A DNA stretch of 17,748 nucleotides, from contig CAJVPJ010000740.1 in the NCBI GenBank assembly GCA_910592205.1, forward strand, positions 1-17,748. The letters run 5' to 3'. The DNA comes from Paraglomus occultum (taxonomy: Eukaryota; Glomeromycota; Glomeromycetes; Paraglomerales; Paraglomeraceae). The position numbers and the translations under genes were made by a program. The notes beneath the pieces are model-generated. The model had not been told where the DNA came from and made no database searches. It was given only the letters and a program-made list of their open reading frames with translations. How positions within the stretch are numbered: the first letter of the stretch is position 1; each line of letters begins with the position of its first letter. Positions 1 through 9,500 of this stretch are shown here, in pieces.

Positions 1-74
1 CAGTTGTATCCCACCTCGAATATATCCCCAAAAAAGTTCCGTCCCAAAGTGGGGATATAAACGAGGTATGACTG
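1..74. repeat. Inverted-repeat hairpin with Tigger/pogo-like DNA-transposon termini
   Basis: The two arms are at about 1-29 and 51-74. Read inward from each end, both begin CAGT and carry CCTCG(A/T)(A/T)TATATCCCC, separated by about 21 nt. The right arm read inward starts CAGTCATACCTCGTTTATA, which resembles the terminal inverted repeats of Tigger/pogo elements (Tc1/mariner superfamily) as I remember them. TA follows the right end at 75-76, as expected for a TA target duplication; the left flank lies outside the window. The left arm carries about 5 extra bases. No transposase coding is visible, so this is probably a miniature non-autonomous element or two abutting ends. The element family is inference. 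Confidence 0.5.
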
Positions 75-218
75 TATGTTGTCGAGCCCAATGAATAGTT
101 CAGTCTCTGGCCAATCAAGCCTTTAGGTACTAGAGTGTTGCCAATCCTCATCGACCTGGTCTGCAGTGTGCTAATTACACCAGTCTGTGTGGACTGCCGA
201 GTAGTTTGCAGCACATAC

Positions 219-543
219 CATCATAAAAATAACAAAGTTTGCGATTTTGTGTTACGTGGAAAGTCAATCGCGAAGCCTATATGGAAGGACATTGAGATGC
301 AGTAGCATAATAATAAATTAGTGTAAGGTCGAACAGAGTAACACAAGTATAAAGAAAGAAAGTCATATCGTAAAGTAGGCAAATAAAAGGAACTGAAATA
401 AGCAAATCACTGTTTACAAGAATAACGAAATGGGTGACTTGCTGCTTAGGAAAACTTCTCACCTTCCAGTCACTGTCAGAAAATTTCCGACTTTTTGAAT
501 GCGTGCGAATTTGCGTTTCGGCGGAACGTCTCACAAACGTCAT
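219..543 (-). CDS. Partial gene: possible N-terminus of a class I histone deacetylase (runs off left edge)
   Basis: Two exons fit together in phase: 543-463 (27 codons, ATG at 543, donor GTGAGA) and 276-219 (acceptor ATATAG, donor GTATGT). The second exon ends with residues KLCYFYD followed by a phase-1 G. Class I HDACs (Rpd3/HDAC1/HDAC3) begin their catalytic domain with a K-x-x-YxYDG-type segment, and I recall an intron just after that DG in animal HDAC1. That similarity is the only basis for the name. The conserved segment expected next (GNYYYGQGHPMKP) is not in the remaining 218 nt, so the next exon would lie outside the window, with the transposon-like hairpin inside the intron. A competing model is a tiny 58-residue protein that ends in an exon near 160-125. 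The 186-nt intron is open in frame until the TAG of its own acceptor. Confidence 0.35.
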
Positions 544-987
544 ATGTACTGTACATAACAAACTTTATTGAGAGAGATTGATAAAAGATCTCTCCAATTC
601 TTCTATTCATATTCATTCTATAAATAGATGTTCCGTGGGATCAAAATGCGGAGAACGAGAGGAAATGTCCCTGCAGATTACGGTGGGGAAATCGATATTT
701 GAAAGCCAAAATAAAAGGAGGGGCAAAAATAGTTTGTGCATCACTGACAGTTTTTATTACAAAAAAATGCGAGAAAAAAAATTAAGAAAAAAAAATTTTT
801 TAATAAACTAAAATAAACTAAAGCAAGCGGAAACCTATTTGATTAGTAGAACTTTGCTTCGATATTCCGAACGTTGTAAAGTCGTTGTTAATATAGTTTA
901 ATTCGATGCATCTGAAACTTGTTCTGATTCTTAACATGCCGAACATGTAACCATTCCTGAAACGCTTCCCAGATAACTTTTATTGGG
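544..987. other. Spacer without a supported gene
   Basis: AT-rich sequence with A-runs near 760-800. Open frames here are short and low in complexity. Positions 979-984 hold AATAAA on the minus strand, four bases beyond the stop of the gene to the right, a plausible polyadenylation signal for it. Confidence 0.5.
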
Positions 988-1660
988 TCAAGCAAGTCTG
1001 ATCGGCTTGAATCCAATCTTAGCCTCGATTTGTTTATGCACTTCTTCTTCTTCTGGCTTTTCGTTACTTTCCCAACCACATCCACTCTTCCCACGTGATA
1101 GGCAAATGTACACATTTTTGCTAACAGCGTTCGCATCCTTTTCACGTACAAAGTGGACGGAATTTGTCAAATGGCAATTAGGACAAGTATATGTGTCGTT
1201 ATTTAATGGAGTTATTATATCGTGTGTTCCGAGAAGAAGGAAAGATTGCAATGGTTTGAGGAGGAAGGATGGGGAAACAGGGTCTGGATTTCGGGCGATG
1301 GTTGTAGTTTTGGTGGGAGTTTCTTGGACAAATATGGGCTGAAATTTGGTCTCATTTATTATAGAGGCTAGATTGAAAGTTAGGGAGGGAATCAGTGAGC
1401 AATATTCAAATAGAGTGTACACAATGTGTTTATGGGACCACCGTCTTACTTACGTGACGCATTCTTCTTAGTGCTGGCAACTCGACGCAGGCTTCGATTA
1501 GGGAAAACTTTTATCGTATTGATCTGAAAACAATTCTATCATCAAATACGGTCCAGTGCTTACAGTTAAATGTAGACAAGCCTCGGATTCGTCAACTTAC
1601 CACAAGTTTTACAGTCTTGTACATTCTCCCCTTTTCACTCTTCATAGTATCTTCTTTCAT
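988..1660 (-). CDS. Small protein with C-terminal zinc-ribbon/GRF-like knuckle
   Basis: Three exons join with consistent phases: 1660-1601 (ATG, 20 codons, donor GTAAGT), 1523-1454 (acceptor TTTTCAG, donor GTAAGTAAG) and 1367-988 (acceptor ATCTAG, stop TGA), giving 169 residues. An in-frame stop upstream supports this ATG. The N-terminal half is basic and Ser/Thr-rich with no recognisable fold. The C-terminal part (about 105-150) has C-x2-C, then about 25 residues, then Y-I-C-x7-C-G-W. This pattern recalls TFIIS-type zinc ribbons or GRF zinc fingers, which bind single-stranded nucleic acid. The tail is acidic then basic (EEEE, then the end FKPIRLA). I do not recognise the family. Metal binding is inferred from the four cysteines, and a nucleic-acid role is a guess from the motif. 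AATAAA follows the stop by four bases. Confidence 0.6.
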
Positions 1661-2643
1661 GTTTACAAGTTTACTTCTTATAATGCTTATTGAGAAATAG
1701 AGTTGTCAATATTAAAGTGTTTGTATAAACATAAACTGGAGAGGACTTGGAATATCCCACTAAACAACGGAAGGGAGAGTGGTGCCCTTTTATGTCAATA
1801 AACATCCATACTAAATAAGGATAGATGTACAACCAACTGTCTCTTGATTAAGTGATACATTATTCGGGAATACTGCAGCCGCTCAATGACATCCCTTACA
1901 GATATCACAAGTCCAACTAATTGGTCATAGTAAATTCGATTGTTACGTTCCGTAGGTTAATACCGAAGCTGTATGTTTCACAAGGTAAAATTTGAGCCCG
2001 GCTTTTGTAAGGTGATTCTCGATCTCCAAAAGGCGCCGACAACGCCACCCATTTTTTCTTACAAAGCGTATGAAAGACTTTTCTAGCATGTCATTTTTGG
2101 GTAAATTTATTCCTTTTATGTCGGCTGATCTATACAAAAATCTCAACAAGGTAAGACTTGTTTAGTTACGTCGTGATTACAGTATTAGTAAAATATTGTG
2201 TCATCGTAAAATCGTACTATGACATCATACGACTAGAAAAGATTTTGCCAATACGATCGATCGTCTTTATCTAACGAAAGCAATTATTCGCGTATGTGCA
2301 TCAGATATTAAGTTAATAAAGTATTACACTACCAGCGACACAACGTGCAACTCTAAACAAGGAGAAGGACATGTTATAGAATATTTTCGCATGGGAACCT
2401 ATGTATGCGGTAGATCAGAATAGAGAATATCAGATCAGGAACGACTTCTTTGTGAGCAGAATTATAAGTTCTACGAATATGGCCTTAATGCAAGCTTGCG
2501 CTAATAGTGAGTTGCAAATTAAGTAGGGCTTCAAGGGTTGAGTCGGTTGAAGTATACAAATTCGAGGACTTGGAAGCAAACCAAAGGGAATAGAACGAAT
2601 ACGTTAGAACGTATCATGTATGTCGCAGCAGAGAAAAGTGGGG

Positions 2644-2685
2644 GTTTCCATTGGAGAGGATGATCAACGGGTATTACTATGGGAT
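2644..2685 (+). pseudogene. Possible WD40-repeat fragment
   Basis: The plus strand encodes VSIGEDDQRVLLWD, with the G-x-DDxRVLLWD signature typical of the end of one WD40 blade, as in DCAF5- and DCAF8-type proteins. The frame closes at a TAA about 25 nt further on, and no flanking blade is visible within several hundred bases either way. It is either a remnant of a decayed WD40 gene or chance. The resemblance covers only about 14 residues. Confidence 0.25.
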
Positions 2686-2763
2686 TGTCCCTATATGCTT
2701 CCATTTATTACATAACATGTATTCATCCAGATGTTTTACTGGTGCATGGGATTATTATTATTG

Positions 2764-2799
2764 TAATGTAATGATCCCGAAACGGGTCAAATCCCAGAA
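2764..2799. repeat. Dispersed repeat copy (ATCCCGAAACGGGTC unit)
   Basis: Positions 2774-2791 match 16928-16945 in inverted orientation over 18 nt without mismatch, and the similarity continues weakly toward 2764. Positions 2784-2799 (GGGTCAAATCCCAGAA) match 17050-17065 directly over 16 nt. Two independent exact matches to one 155-bp region 14 kb away indicate an interspersed repeat family. This copy has no coding potential. Confidence 0.65.
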
Positions 2800-2987
2800 T
2801 CGGCCGTAACAAGTATGTTGGTATCAAAAAGTGAGATGATCAAGACAGCATTACAATATTGGAAGTAAAGTTATTGTTTTGCTCCAAGTTGAGGACAGAC
2901 TTCATTGAATTCCAATCACATGGTCTGCATGCAGAATTTAGTAGATTATCAGTACAAACGATTACCTGTGCCGCAAAATCGATACTA

Positions 2988-3020
2988 ATTTATTATTATT
3001 ATTATTGTTATTATTATTAT
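2988..3020. repeat. TTA/TAT trinucleotide microsatellite
   Basis: About eleven TTA units with one G interruption lie in non-coding DNA. A plus-strand open frame through it gives a run of tyrosines that is only the repeat read in frame. Confidence 0.85.
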
Positions 3021-4106
3021 CGTATGTGCCAAGTGACCGCATTATTCGACTCGTACAATTCCAAATTAAATCTTTGCTTATTGAAGAACGAAAGGATAAA
3101 GTGGGTAATCAAACACACCAATTGAGTTATTCAACATACTGATGGAAACAACTCTACTCTCAGGTATAGATAAGCCTTTCGGTTATCAATTGTTTTTGAA
3201 ATATCATTACTTACAGTACATTACGTTTGATCAGTTGGTCAATTCATTTAGGAACCAGTGAATCCGTCTCGTAATGCAAGCGTCTATTTTAATACGCATG
3301 AGGTGACAGCTAGAAATTAACGCATTGCTGTTAATGACGCGTTTTATAAATTCATTATTGTTTGAATTAACTGATATACATAGACTTGCGGGAAAGCATT
3401 GATCCGCCGAATCTTTTTTTTTTTACGCAAAACGTCCAGTTACTGCTGTGCTGACAATTTTATTAGATTACATAATGGTTTCAATGCATTATGTAAGTTT
3501 CGATCTACTAACTATTTATGTAAAGCATAATCTGAGCAATTCGGGGTTTGTGAGCGCGTTAACAACTTGTGGTAATGAAAAAGGTGTGCGTTGGATTACC
3601 TGACACAGGAGTTCCGGACAAGCTTACGACTGAATTAAATAGAGTTGGTTCCACTCAAGGACAAAAGACAACGAAAAGTACTGTTCTGTGATATATAACA
3701 ATAATAGCCTCAAATTGGAGCAATATCAATACTTTAGTCGACGTGTTCTCATCATCATCATGTATCCCCGTTAATAGAAGATTTTGTCATATGAATGCCA
3801 AAATGTGTGGCTTAGGAACTAACTCTTAAATTATCCAGGCGTCATTGTGAAGTTCAATGACTTGAGTTTGTAGTAGTACCTCAAAGTGGGAGAAAACTGA
3901 GGCAACAATGCCTAACATTATGGTACAATGTATGTCAGCTTTACACTTTACTATCTCTAAAAGAAAAAAGCGTAAAGCATATTCTAATCTTCTGTGCGTA
4001 TTTTAATTGAATAGAGACTGTAACACAATTCTCACATGCATCGCATCGCAATAAGTGTGCCGTGTTGACTAGACTTGTATCCAACGCATATTAATATTTC
4101 TTACCC

Positions 4107-5167
4107 ATGAGTTATTCTTCTCACCTTTGCTCTACTTGTGATGTCCTGAGAGTTCAACTAAGACTAAAAGAGGATCAATTGAAGGCGAAAGAGGACCAGT
4201 TGAAGGCGAAAGATGATAAAATATGTCAGTTACAAGAAGCTGTGATACAGATACAGAAAGATCTTATCGCTGCTAAGGAAGAAACGTTACTCATAAAAGG
4301 TCTGCATGAGTTAACACTGAGTAAGTAATATGAAGATACTGCTGTTATTTGAATTTGGACATAGTTATTCCGAATAAAATGAGTTATTGAAACGGTGATA
4401 AACAATCAATCCGGTTTCTAATTGTTTGATCGTTTCTATAATGAATGCCTTCGCATTCTTCTGTTCTCATAGACTCTCAATCTCGTCCAGTTTCATCAAG
4501 TACGTCGCGTAGTTTTATGACTGGCTCATTTATTGATTCTGGTAAGTAGTTCCCTAACAACAGTGTCGTTTGGTGATGGTATGTGTTGGCAGCGTTGGAA
4601 TTAAGTTACTCCACAATTGCCCTTGATAGGTAGAACTCCTACAAGTGATACGTCTAGCGAAATAGAATGGGTGACCAGCGAAGGTTCAAGACCTAGAGGC
4701 AAGCACACTGTGATCCCAATTGCGTACTTTACATTCGAGCCTCTCACTTTGACTAAATTCTTTGCATGCTATTGGTACAGATGTGATACGGGAGCACCGC
4801 GCTTACGTAGGAAACGTTGGAGCTGATATTAGTAAATCAAAACTAAAAAGGATACTTGAACATCAAATAGGATCGGTGCGTTCCATCGACGTGGTTGTTG
4901 ATAAGGTAATCTCTTGATTTATTGTACATGTTTGGGGATCATACACACACACACACACAGACGCAATAACTGTTTCGGGCATAAGCTTTTGGGAATTCAA
5001 TTACTTATTTGCTTTGTTCACTCATATAGCACTGTGCCTTTGCTGAATTTGCAACACGAGAAATCTATAATATGGCCGTCAGCATTGGATTTGTTGTCGT
5101 AGATGGACGTAAATTGAAAATAGAACCAACGAAACCACCGCGAAGTGCGATCAGGAAACGACGATGA
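4107..5167 (+). CDS. Coiled-coil plus RRM-domain RNA-binding protein
   Basis: Five exons: 4107-4320, 4473-4541, 4630-4698, 4781-4905 and 5030-5167 (stop TGA), 204 residues, all phases consistent. Residues about 15-70 form a charged heptad-like coiled coil with a duplicated EDQLKAK unit. A Ser/Thr-rich linker (about 72-117) is split between two 69-nt exons. The C-terminal domain (about 122-195) is an RRM: RNP2-like AYVGNV (125-130), a helix, a beta strand ending VVVDK, then RNP1-like HCAFAEF (160-166), and a last strand GRKLKIEP, followed by a basic tail ending RKRR. Coiled coil followed by RRM resembles nuclear poly(A)-binding protein (PABPN1-type) architecture, but the RRM is short and I cannot assign an orthologue. 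Intron 3 begins GC rather than GT. The basic tail could be a nuclear localisation signal (inference). Confidence 0.75.
4943..4959. repeat. CA dinucleotide microsatellite inside an intron
   Basis: About eight AC units lie within the fourth intron (4906-5029) of the RRM-protein gene. Confidence 0.85.
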
Positions 5168-5552
5168 ATTGTACATTAACGATAAAGCGACATGTAATGA
5201 CCGTTGAATGAATGCACGGCCATGTCTATAGTTTGATAAACGGACGACGCATGATCTTCTGTATTTGTCATTCTGATTGTAACGAGTAAATTGTGATTCA
5301 AGAGTATCACAAGCATATTGTTTATTAATACATTTATTCAATTTCATCCCCTACAATCCATCATTGTATATACCGTGTCGTTGTGTTTATATATCGGAAT
5401 TTAGCATTTCGTTACATTTTTGTTACATTTTTACAATCGGCAATATTGAAATTGACATCACTTCAATGCAGGATACTGACTGGAATGTTGGCTGAACCTG
5501 CCAGCATTAGAAAGGAAGAATGACTTGTAACAAAAAACAAAAGGAGTGACAA
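5168..5552. other. Convergent 3' spacer
   Basis: Lies between the stop of the plus-strand RRM gene and the proposed stop of the minus-strand gene to the right. It is AT-rich. A minus-strand frame at 5018-5347 largely mirrors the last RRM exon and shows nothing recognisable. No clear polyadenylation hexamer was seen for the RRM gene. Confidence 0.4.
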
Positions 5553-6010
5553 TCATGTAGCTAAATCTGGAAGAACAACATGATCAATCACTTTCTTGTC
5601 TAGTATTCTGCGACGACTCACCTAAACCCAACGCCATTATCCCAAGAGGACCGTTCATATCCATAATAACGACCAGTGCAGTGTCGGCACATACATCCTT
5701 CACCATAATAATAACGGCAGCAAAAACAGCAGAATCGACAATAGATGCAATATTCTATGTGGCAATAGTAACAACGACCGTAGTATCGACAAAGGGAACA
5801 ATAACAACAGTAGTGACCACTATTTACGTGGCAACATTTCCGTAGCGTAGAGTGTATCGGCAAGGGAATTGTTTGTTGTGGGATTGAGGTCGATTTGGGA
5901 GGGTTAGCAGGTGCTTGATTTTGGATTGGCTGATTATAGTGTTGGTATTTCGGTGTCGATTTAGGAATTGATTGAAAAGAAGGAAATTGTGGCTTGCTAC
6001 GTATTAGCAT
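5553..6010 (-). CDS. Hypothetical small protein: Pro/Gln-rich head, hydrophobic or Cys-rich tail (frame uncertain)
   Basis: The first 61 codons (6010-5828) encode a Pro/Gln/Ser-rich head ending LRKCCH. In my preferred model an intron of 73 nt (GTAAAT...ACATAG) leads to exon 5754-5622, rich in Ile/Val/Ala/Met, then a 55-nt intron (GTGAGT...TTCCAG) and a last exon 5566-5553, giving 110 residues. Without the first splice, the frame instead reads about 65 residues very rich in Cys and Tyr, through the same GTGAGT donor. Only one of these tails can be the main product. The region is built of short GTT/ATT/GTC-type triplets, so both readings may be repeat artefacts. I recognise no family. A Pro/Gln-rich head plus a Cys-rich tail superficially resembles CYSTM-type proteins, but the tail lacks a membrane helix. 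Confidence 0.35.
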
Positions 6011-6543
6011 TTGCGGAATGAAAGAGATATTAGACTATAGGAAGAAGTAAATATCGAGGTGAGATAGAGCGTGACAATATTCCGCTATTAATGTCCTCTC
6101 CACCAAATAAACGAATGAGTGCAGTTGGAATAGTTCGCGTGTTTCAGTAACAAGTCAAAGAAAGACGTAAATGTCTCATTGCGTAAAACGCGCGTTCTAT
6201 CCTGGACTTTATGTCATAAAGCCGTCATTCTATCTTCACGTGATAAATATATATCAAAATCGCAATTACATTCTCTTCGCCGACAATTCTTAAGTGTATT
6301 CTCCGATTAATCACGTGCAGGATATACCATCAGCACCACTATTTGAAAGTCAAAAGACGTTTCGTTGCCTCTCCCACAGAAGGCGTAGAGACGTATTTAA
6401 GCCACAGAGGAATAGTTTATGTGAATCAGATAGTTGCAAATCTTTTCTTCAAAAAATTTTTTTGGCATTCGTTCTTGGAGCCGTTTCGATTTCCATTGCT
6501 CTTCCCTTTACAAGCAACAACCGGATGATAAAGTGTTTTCGGA
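6011..6543. promoter_or_regulatory. Intergenic region upstream of the DCAF6-like gene with two E-boxes
   Basis: Two CACGTG hexamers lie at 6237-6242 (within TTCACGTGATAA) and 6312-6317, about 300 and 230 nt before the ATG. The first shares CACGTGATA with the palindrome in the RRP40/bL9m promoter. CACGTG is the core bound by bHLH factors, including fungal Cbf1. The sites are seen; their use is inference. A GTG-started plus-strand frame at 6294-6551 has a hydrophobic stretch but no ATG, and I do not call it. Confidence 0.4.
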
Positions 6544-9500
6544 ATGTTTGACTACTTGCCGTCATACGTGAACCAAAACCAAATAACTCATTTACTGGCA
6601 GCACGATCAGTAACACCGTGTTCAAGGCACCAATTCGCACGAGCGGTTAACGGAAACTCTTATCTTGCAACAAGATTTACTGATAAGCCACCGAATAAGT
6701 ATGAAAGTTTAACAGGACACACTGGGTGTGTTAATACGGTTGTGTGGAATGAGGCAGGGGACCTCATTCTGTCGGGATCAGGTAAGATTAGTTTTAGCAT
6801 TGGAAAGAGGAGGATTAGGCAGAATGAATAGGCAAGAGATCTTAATTATTAATACCCGACTCTCGCTGAGGATTGTCGTGTATGTACAGATCGTTGATCG
6901 AAACCTATGTAATTGATTGAGATTTAAGATTGGCGCATGCTAAATTACTTGCGGGAAAATCTATGGAACGAAACAACAAAGCAATTTCGTCCCCATTGAT
7001 TTAAATGGGGCGACCACCTTACTCGTATTGACACATTCTTTTCTCTTTCACGCATAACTCCACGTTCAGATGACTGCAAACTAAACATTTGGACTCCGTT
7101 CACTCACCCGTCGCGTTCGCTTCGCCATTCAATCGTATCCGGACACACTGCGAACATTTTTTCGGCACGATTTATGGCCAACACGGGAGACCGTCATATA
7201 GTTTCATGTGCAGCAGATGGAATTATACGGTTCACAGACTTGAATAAAGTTACCGATAGCGGAATCGGATGTCCATCACCGCCCTTTAGGTGCCATAAAG
7301 ATTTAGTGTAAGCGACCATTATTGCGGATTTGTAAATCAGATTTAAGCATTGGCAATGAGAGGCATTGGAGAGTGGTGCAAAGTTTTAACTTGCTAATTA
7401 ATTACCAACGTTTTTTTTTTTAAATTTATTTCCATTTATTTTTACCTGTTAGCTATGAAGTGATGCCCGATCCTACCGATAGCAACGTTTTCTTTTCTTG
7501 CTCAGACGACGGTTGTATAAATCTCTTCGATCTCCGCGTCTCAACCTCATGTACAGTAGATAACTGCGAACGACACGTGTTTATCGATATAAACCAATGT
7601 CGCCCATCTCATCAGTCTCGTATAAACAATGCATCTGATTCCGCGTCCAACTCTCAATCCAACTCGCAACCTAACTCGTCATCTTCTACACGACAGGGAC
7701 AAACAAGCCAATCAACGGCTCAGGAATCATCTAGAAGAAGGGACAGAACAAGGCGACGACCATTTACAGGATTGTTTACTTATGGAAGCGCCGTCACGGC
7801 GATTAGTATCAGACCAGATAATCCCGTTTATCTTGCGGCAGCATGCTCAGATGAAACAGTTAGGATATACGACAGACGGTTCGTTCGCCCGCCGAGCGAT
7901 AATGCATATCATCGGGAAGGACAGGTTTATCAATTTATTCCATCACATCTTAAAAGTCGGCATCGAAGAGAATCTGCCAATGGGACCGGAAGACTAAGAC
8001 CTTCCGCCATCCACTCTCATCCTCACAAGATGACTTCACTGAAATTTGATCCAAATGGTAATGGTGACTTATGCGCCAGTTATTCGCGAGAAAAAGTTTA
8101 CTTGATTCGTCCGCATGGAGGGAAGTTTGATAAAGTTGTATCGAAGAGGAACGGCGGAATCAGAGTGTTGAACAAGAGAAAAGGAAAAGGAATTGTTCAT
8201 GGAGTTCCTGAAAATAGGAGCGCGCTAGGAGGTGGTGCGAATGACATGGAAGTTGATCTGAATGATATAAGACTGGACATATCCGATAGCGATGGTGATG
8301 AGGATGGTGGTGTGTTCGCATCTTCTATTAAGAAAAATGTTGACAATTTCATGAGTGAAGACGATGATACCGTTTCGACTCTATCGCCATCCCCGTTGCA
8401 CAATGTTACTGCATCTCCAGCACACGATCGTTTGGCCGACACGAATGTGAAGATAAAATACACAGCCTCATCTTCTTATTCATTTTCAACTGAAGTTGAC
8501 ACAAACATAGACGAAACTGTCTCTACAACGGAACTTTCAGATCTTCTATTACCGAAATCCTCATCAGCAATGTCACCTTCCTTAATAGACGACTTTTACT
8601 CTAGCACAACTCAATCGCCATCATTTTCATTCAGCAGCGCACCTAATCCCATGCTTGATCGTCTTCCTACTTCACCAACTCCCCACTCGTCTGTCCAGAC
8701 GCCACCTTCTGCAGCCGGCTCATCCGTAGGGAGTTCAAATACTACTACTCCCAATATATCTCGATTAGATACGTCGAATTCCGATGAGTTTTGGTCGGAG
8801 ATTGTAATGACAACAGCACCTGATGTCTTGAGGAAAGAGGAGAATGCCGAAGAGGCCGAAGAAGAAGAAGAAGATGATGATGACGACGATGACGACGTGA
8901 AGAGTTCTGATGATGAGAGTGGAGCTTCTTTTGACGGAGAAGTCATGGATGAGGATGTGGTTATGTCTTATGATGGGCATTTAAACGAGAGGACTATGGT
9001 GGAGTATCTATAGATGTTTGGGTGCAGAGTATGAAAATAGGGGCTCGAATAATAGTCAGGATAATTATTAGAAAATTATCAAGTGAAAATGAACGTCGAT
9101 AGATTTATATACATACCATTATAGTGTAATAGGAGGATACGAAACATCTAATTCAACCTTATCCGTCAACGTATTCCTAAACATAAATGACTCATCGTGT
9201 TTCTGTCTTTCTGTTTAGATAAAAGAAGCCAACTTTTTCGGAGGCCGATCAGAGTACGTTATGTCTGGATCAGATGATGGGCGAATCTTTGTATGGGAGA
9301 AGTTGACGGGAAAGTTGGTTAATCTTATGATGGGAGATCGTGTAAGTGATACGTGACCCAACCCGGTTTATTCTGCATGGCAGTCTTAACTTTCGCCTTT
9401 TTTCATCATTACTGTTGTCATTATTATACTCACTCCTGTCTTCTTTTCACAATAGCGCGTCGTCAACTGCATACAGCCACACCCGTTTTATCCGATTTTA

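Larger units (their letters stand above)
1661..4106. other. Gene-poor 2.4-kb spacer
   Basis: No multi-exon gene could be assembled on either strand. Visible here are a WD40-like scrap near 2644-2685, one copy of a dispersed repeat (2764-2799), a TTA microsatellite (2988-3020) and a few short ATG-started frames, for example 3575-3691 plus (38 codons). None has a recognised family. A minus-strand frame at 1943-2149 and a plus-strand frame ending at a GTAAGA donor near 2157 overlap each other, and I cannot choose between them. Part of this DNA may be old decayed sequence. Confidence 0.4.

Noticed and set aside
578-811. Plus-strand frame of 77 codons
   Set aside because: Ends in a lysine run caused by poly-A and has no recognisable features.
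983-1342. Plus-strand open frame of 119 codons
   Set aside because: It is the mirror of the zinc-knuckle gene on the minus strand, which has splice sites, conserved Cys spacing and a polyadenylation signal.
2859-3125. Plus-strand frame with a tyrosine run
   Set aside because: The run is only the TTA/TAT microsatellite in frame; there are no splice sites or family likeness.
6294-6551. Plus-strand frame with a hydrophobic segment before the DCAF6-like gene
   Set aside because: It starts at GTG, has no convincing upstream exon and overlaps the DCAF6-like start in another frame.
8611-8946. Minus-strand Ser-rich frames over the DCAF6-like acidic region
   Set aside because: They are complements of GAA/GAT-rich codons in a well-supported plus-strand exon.
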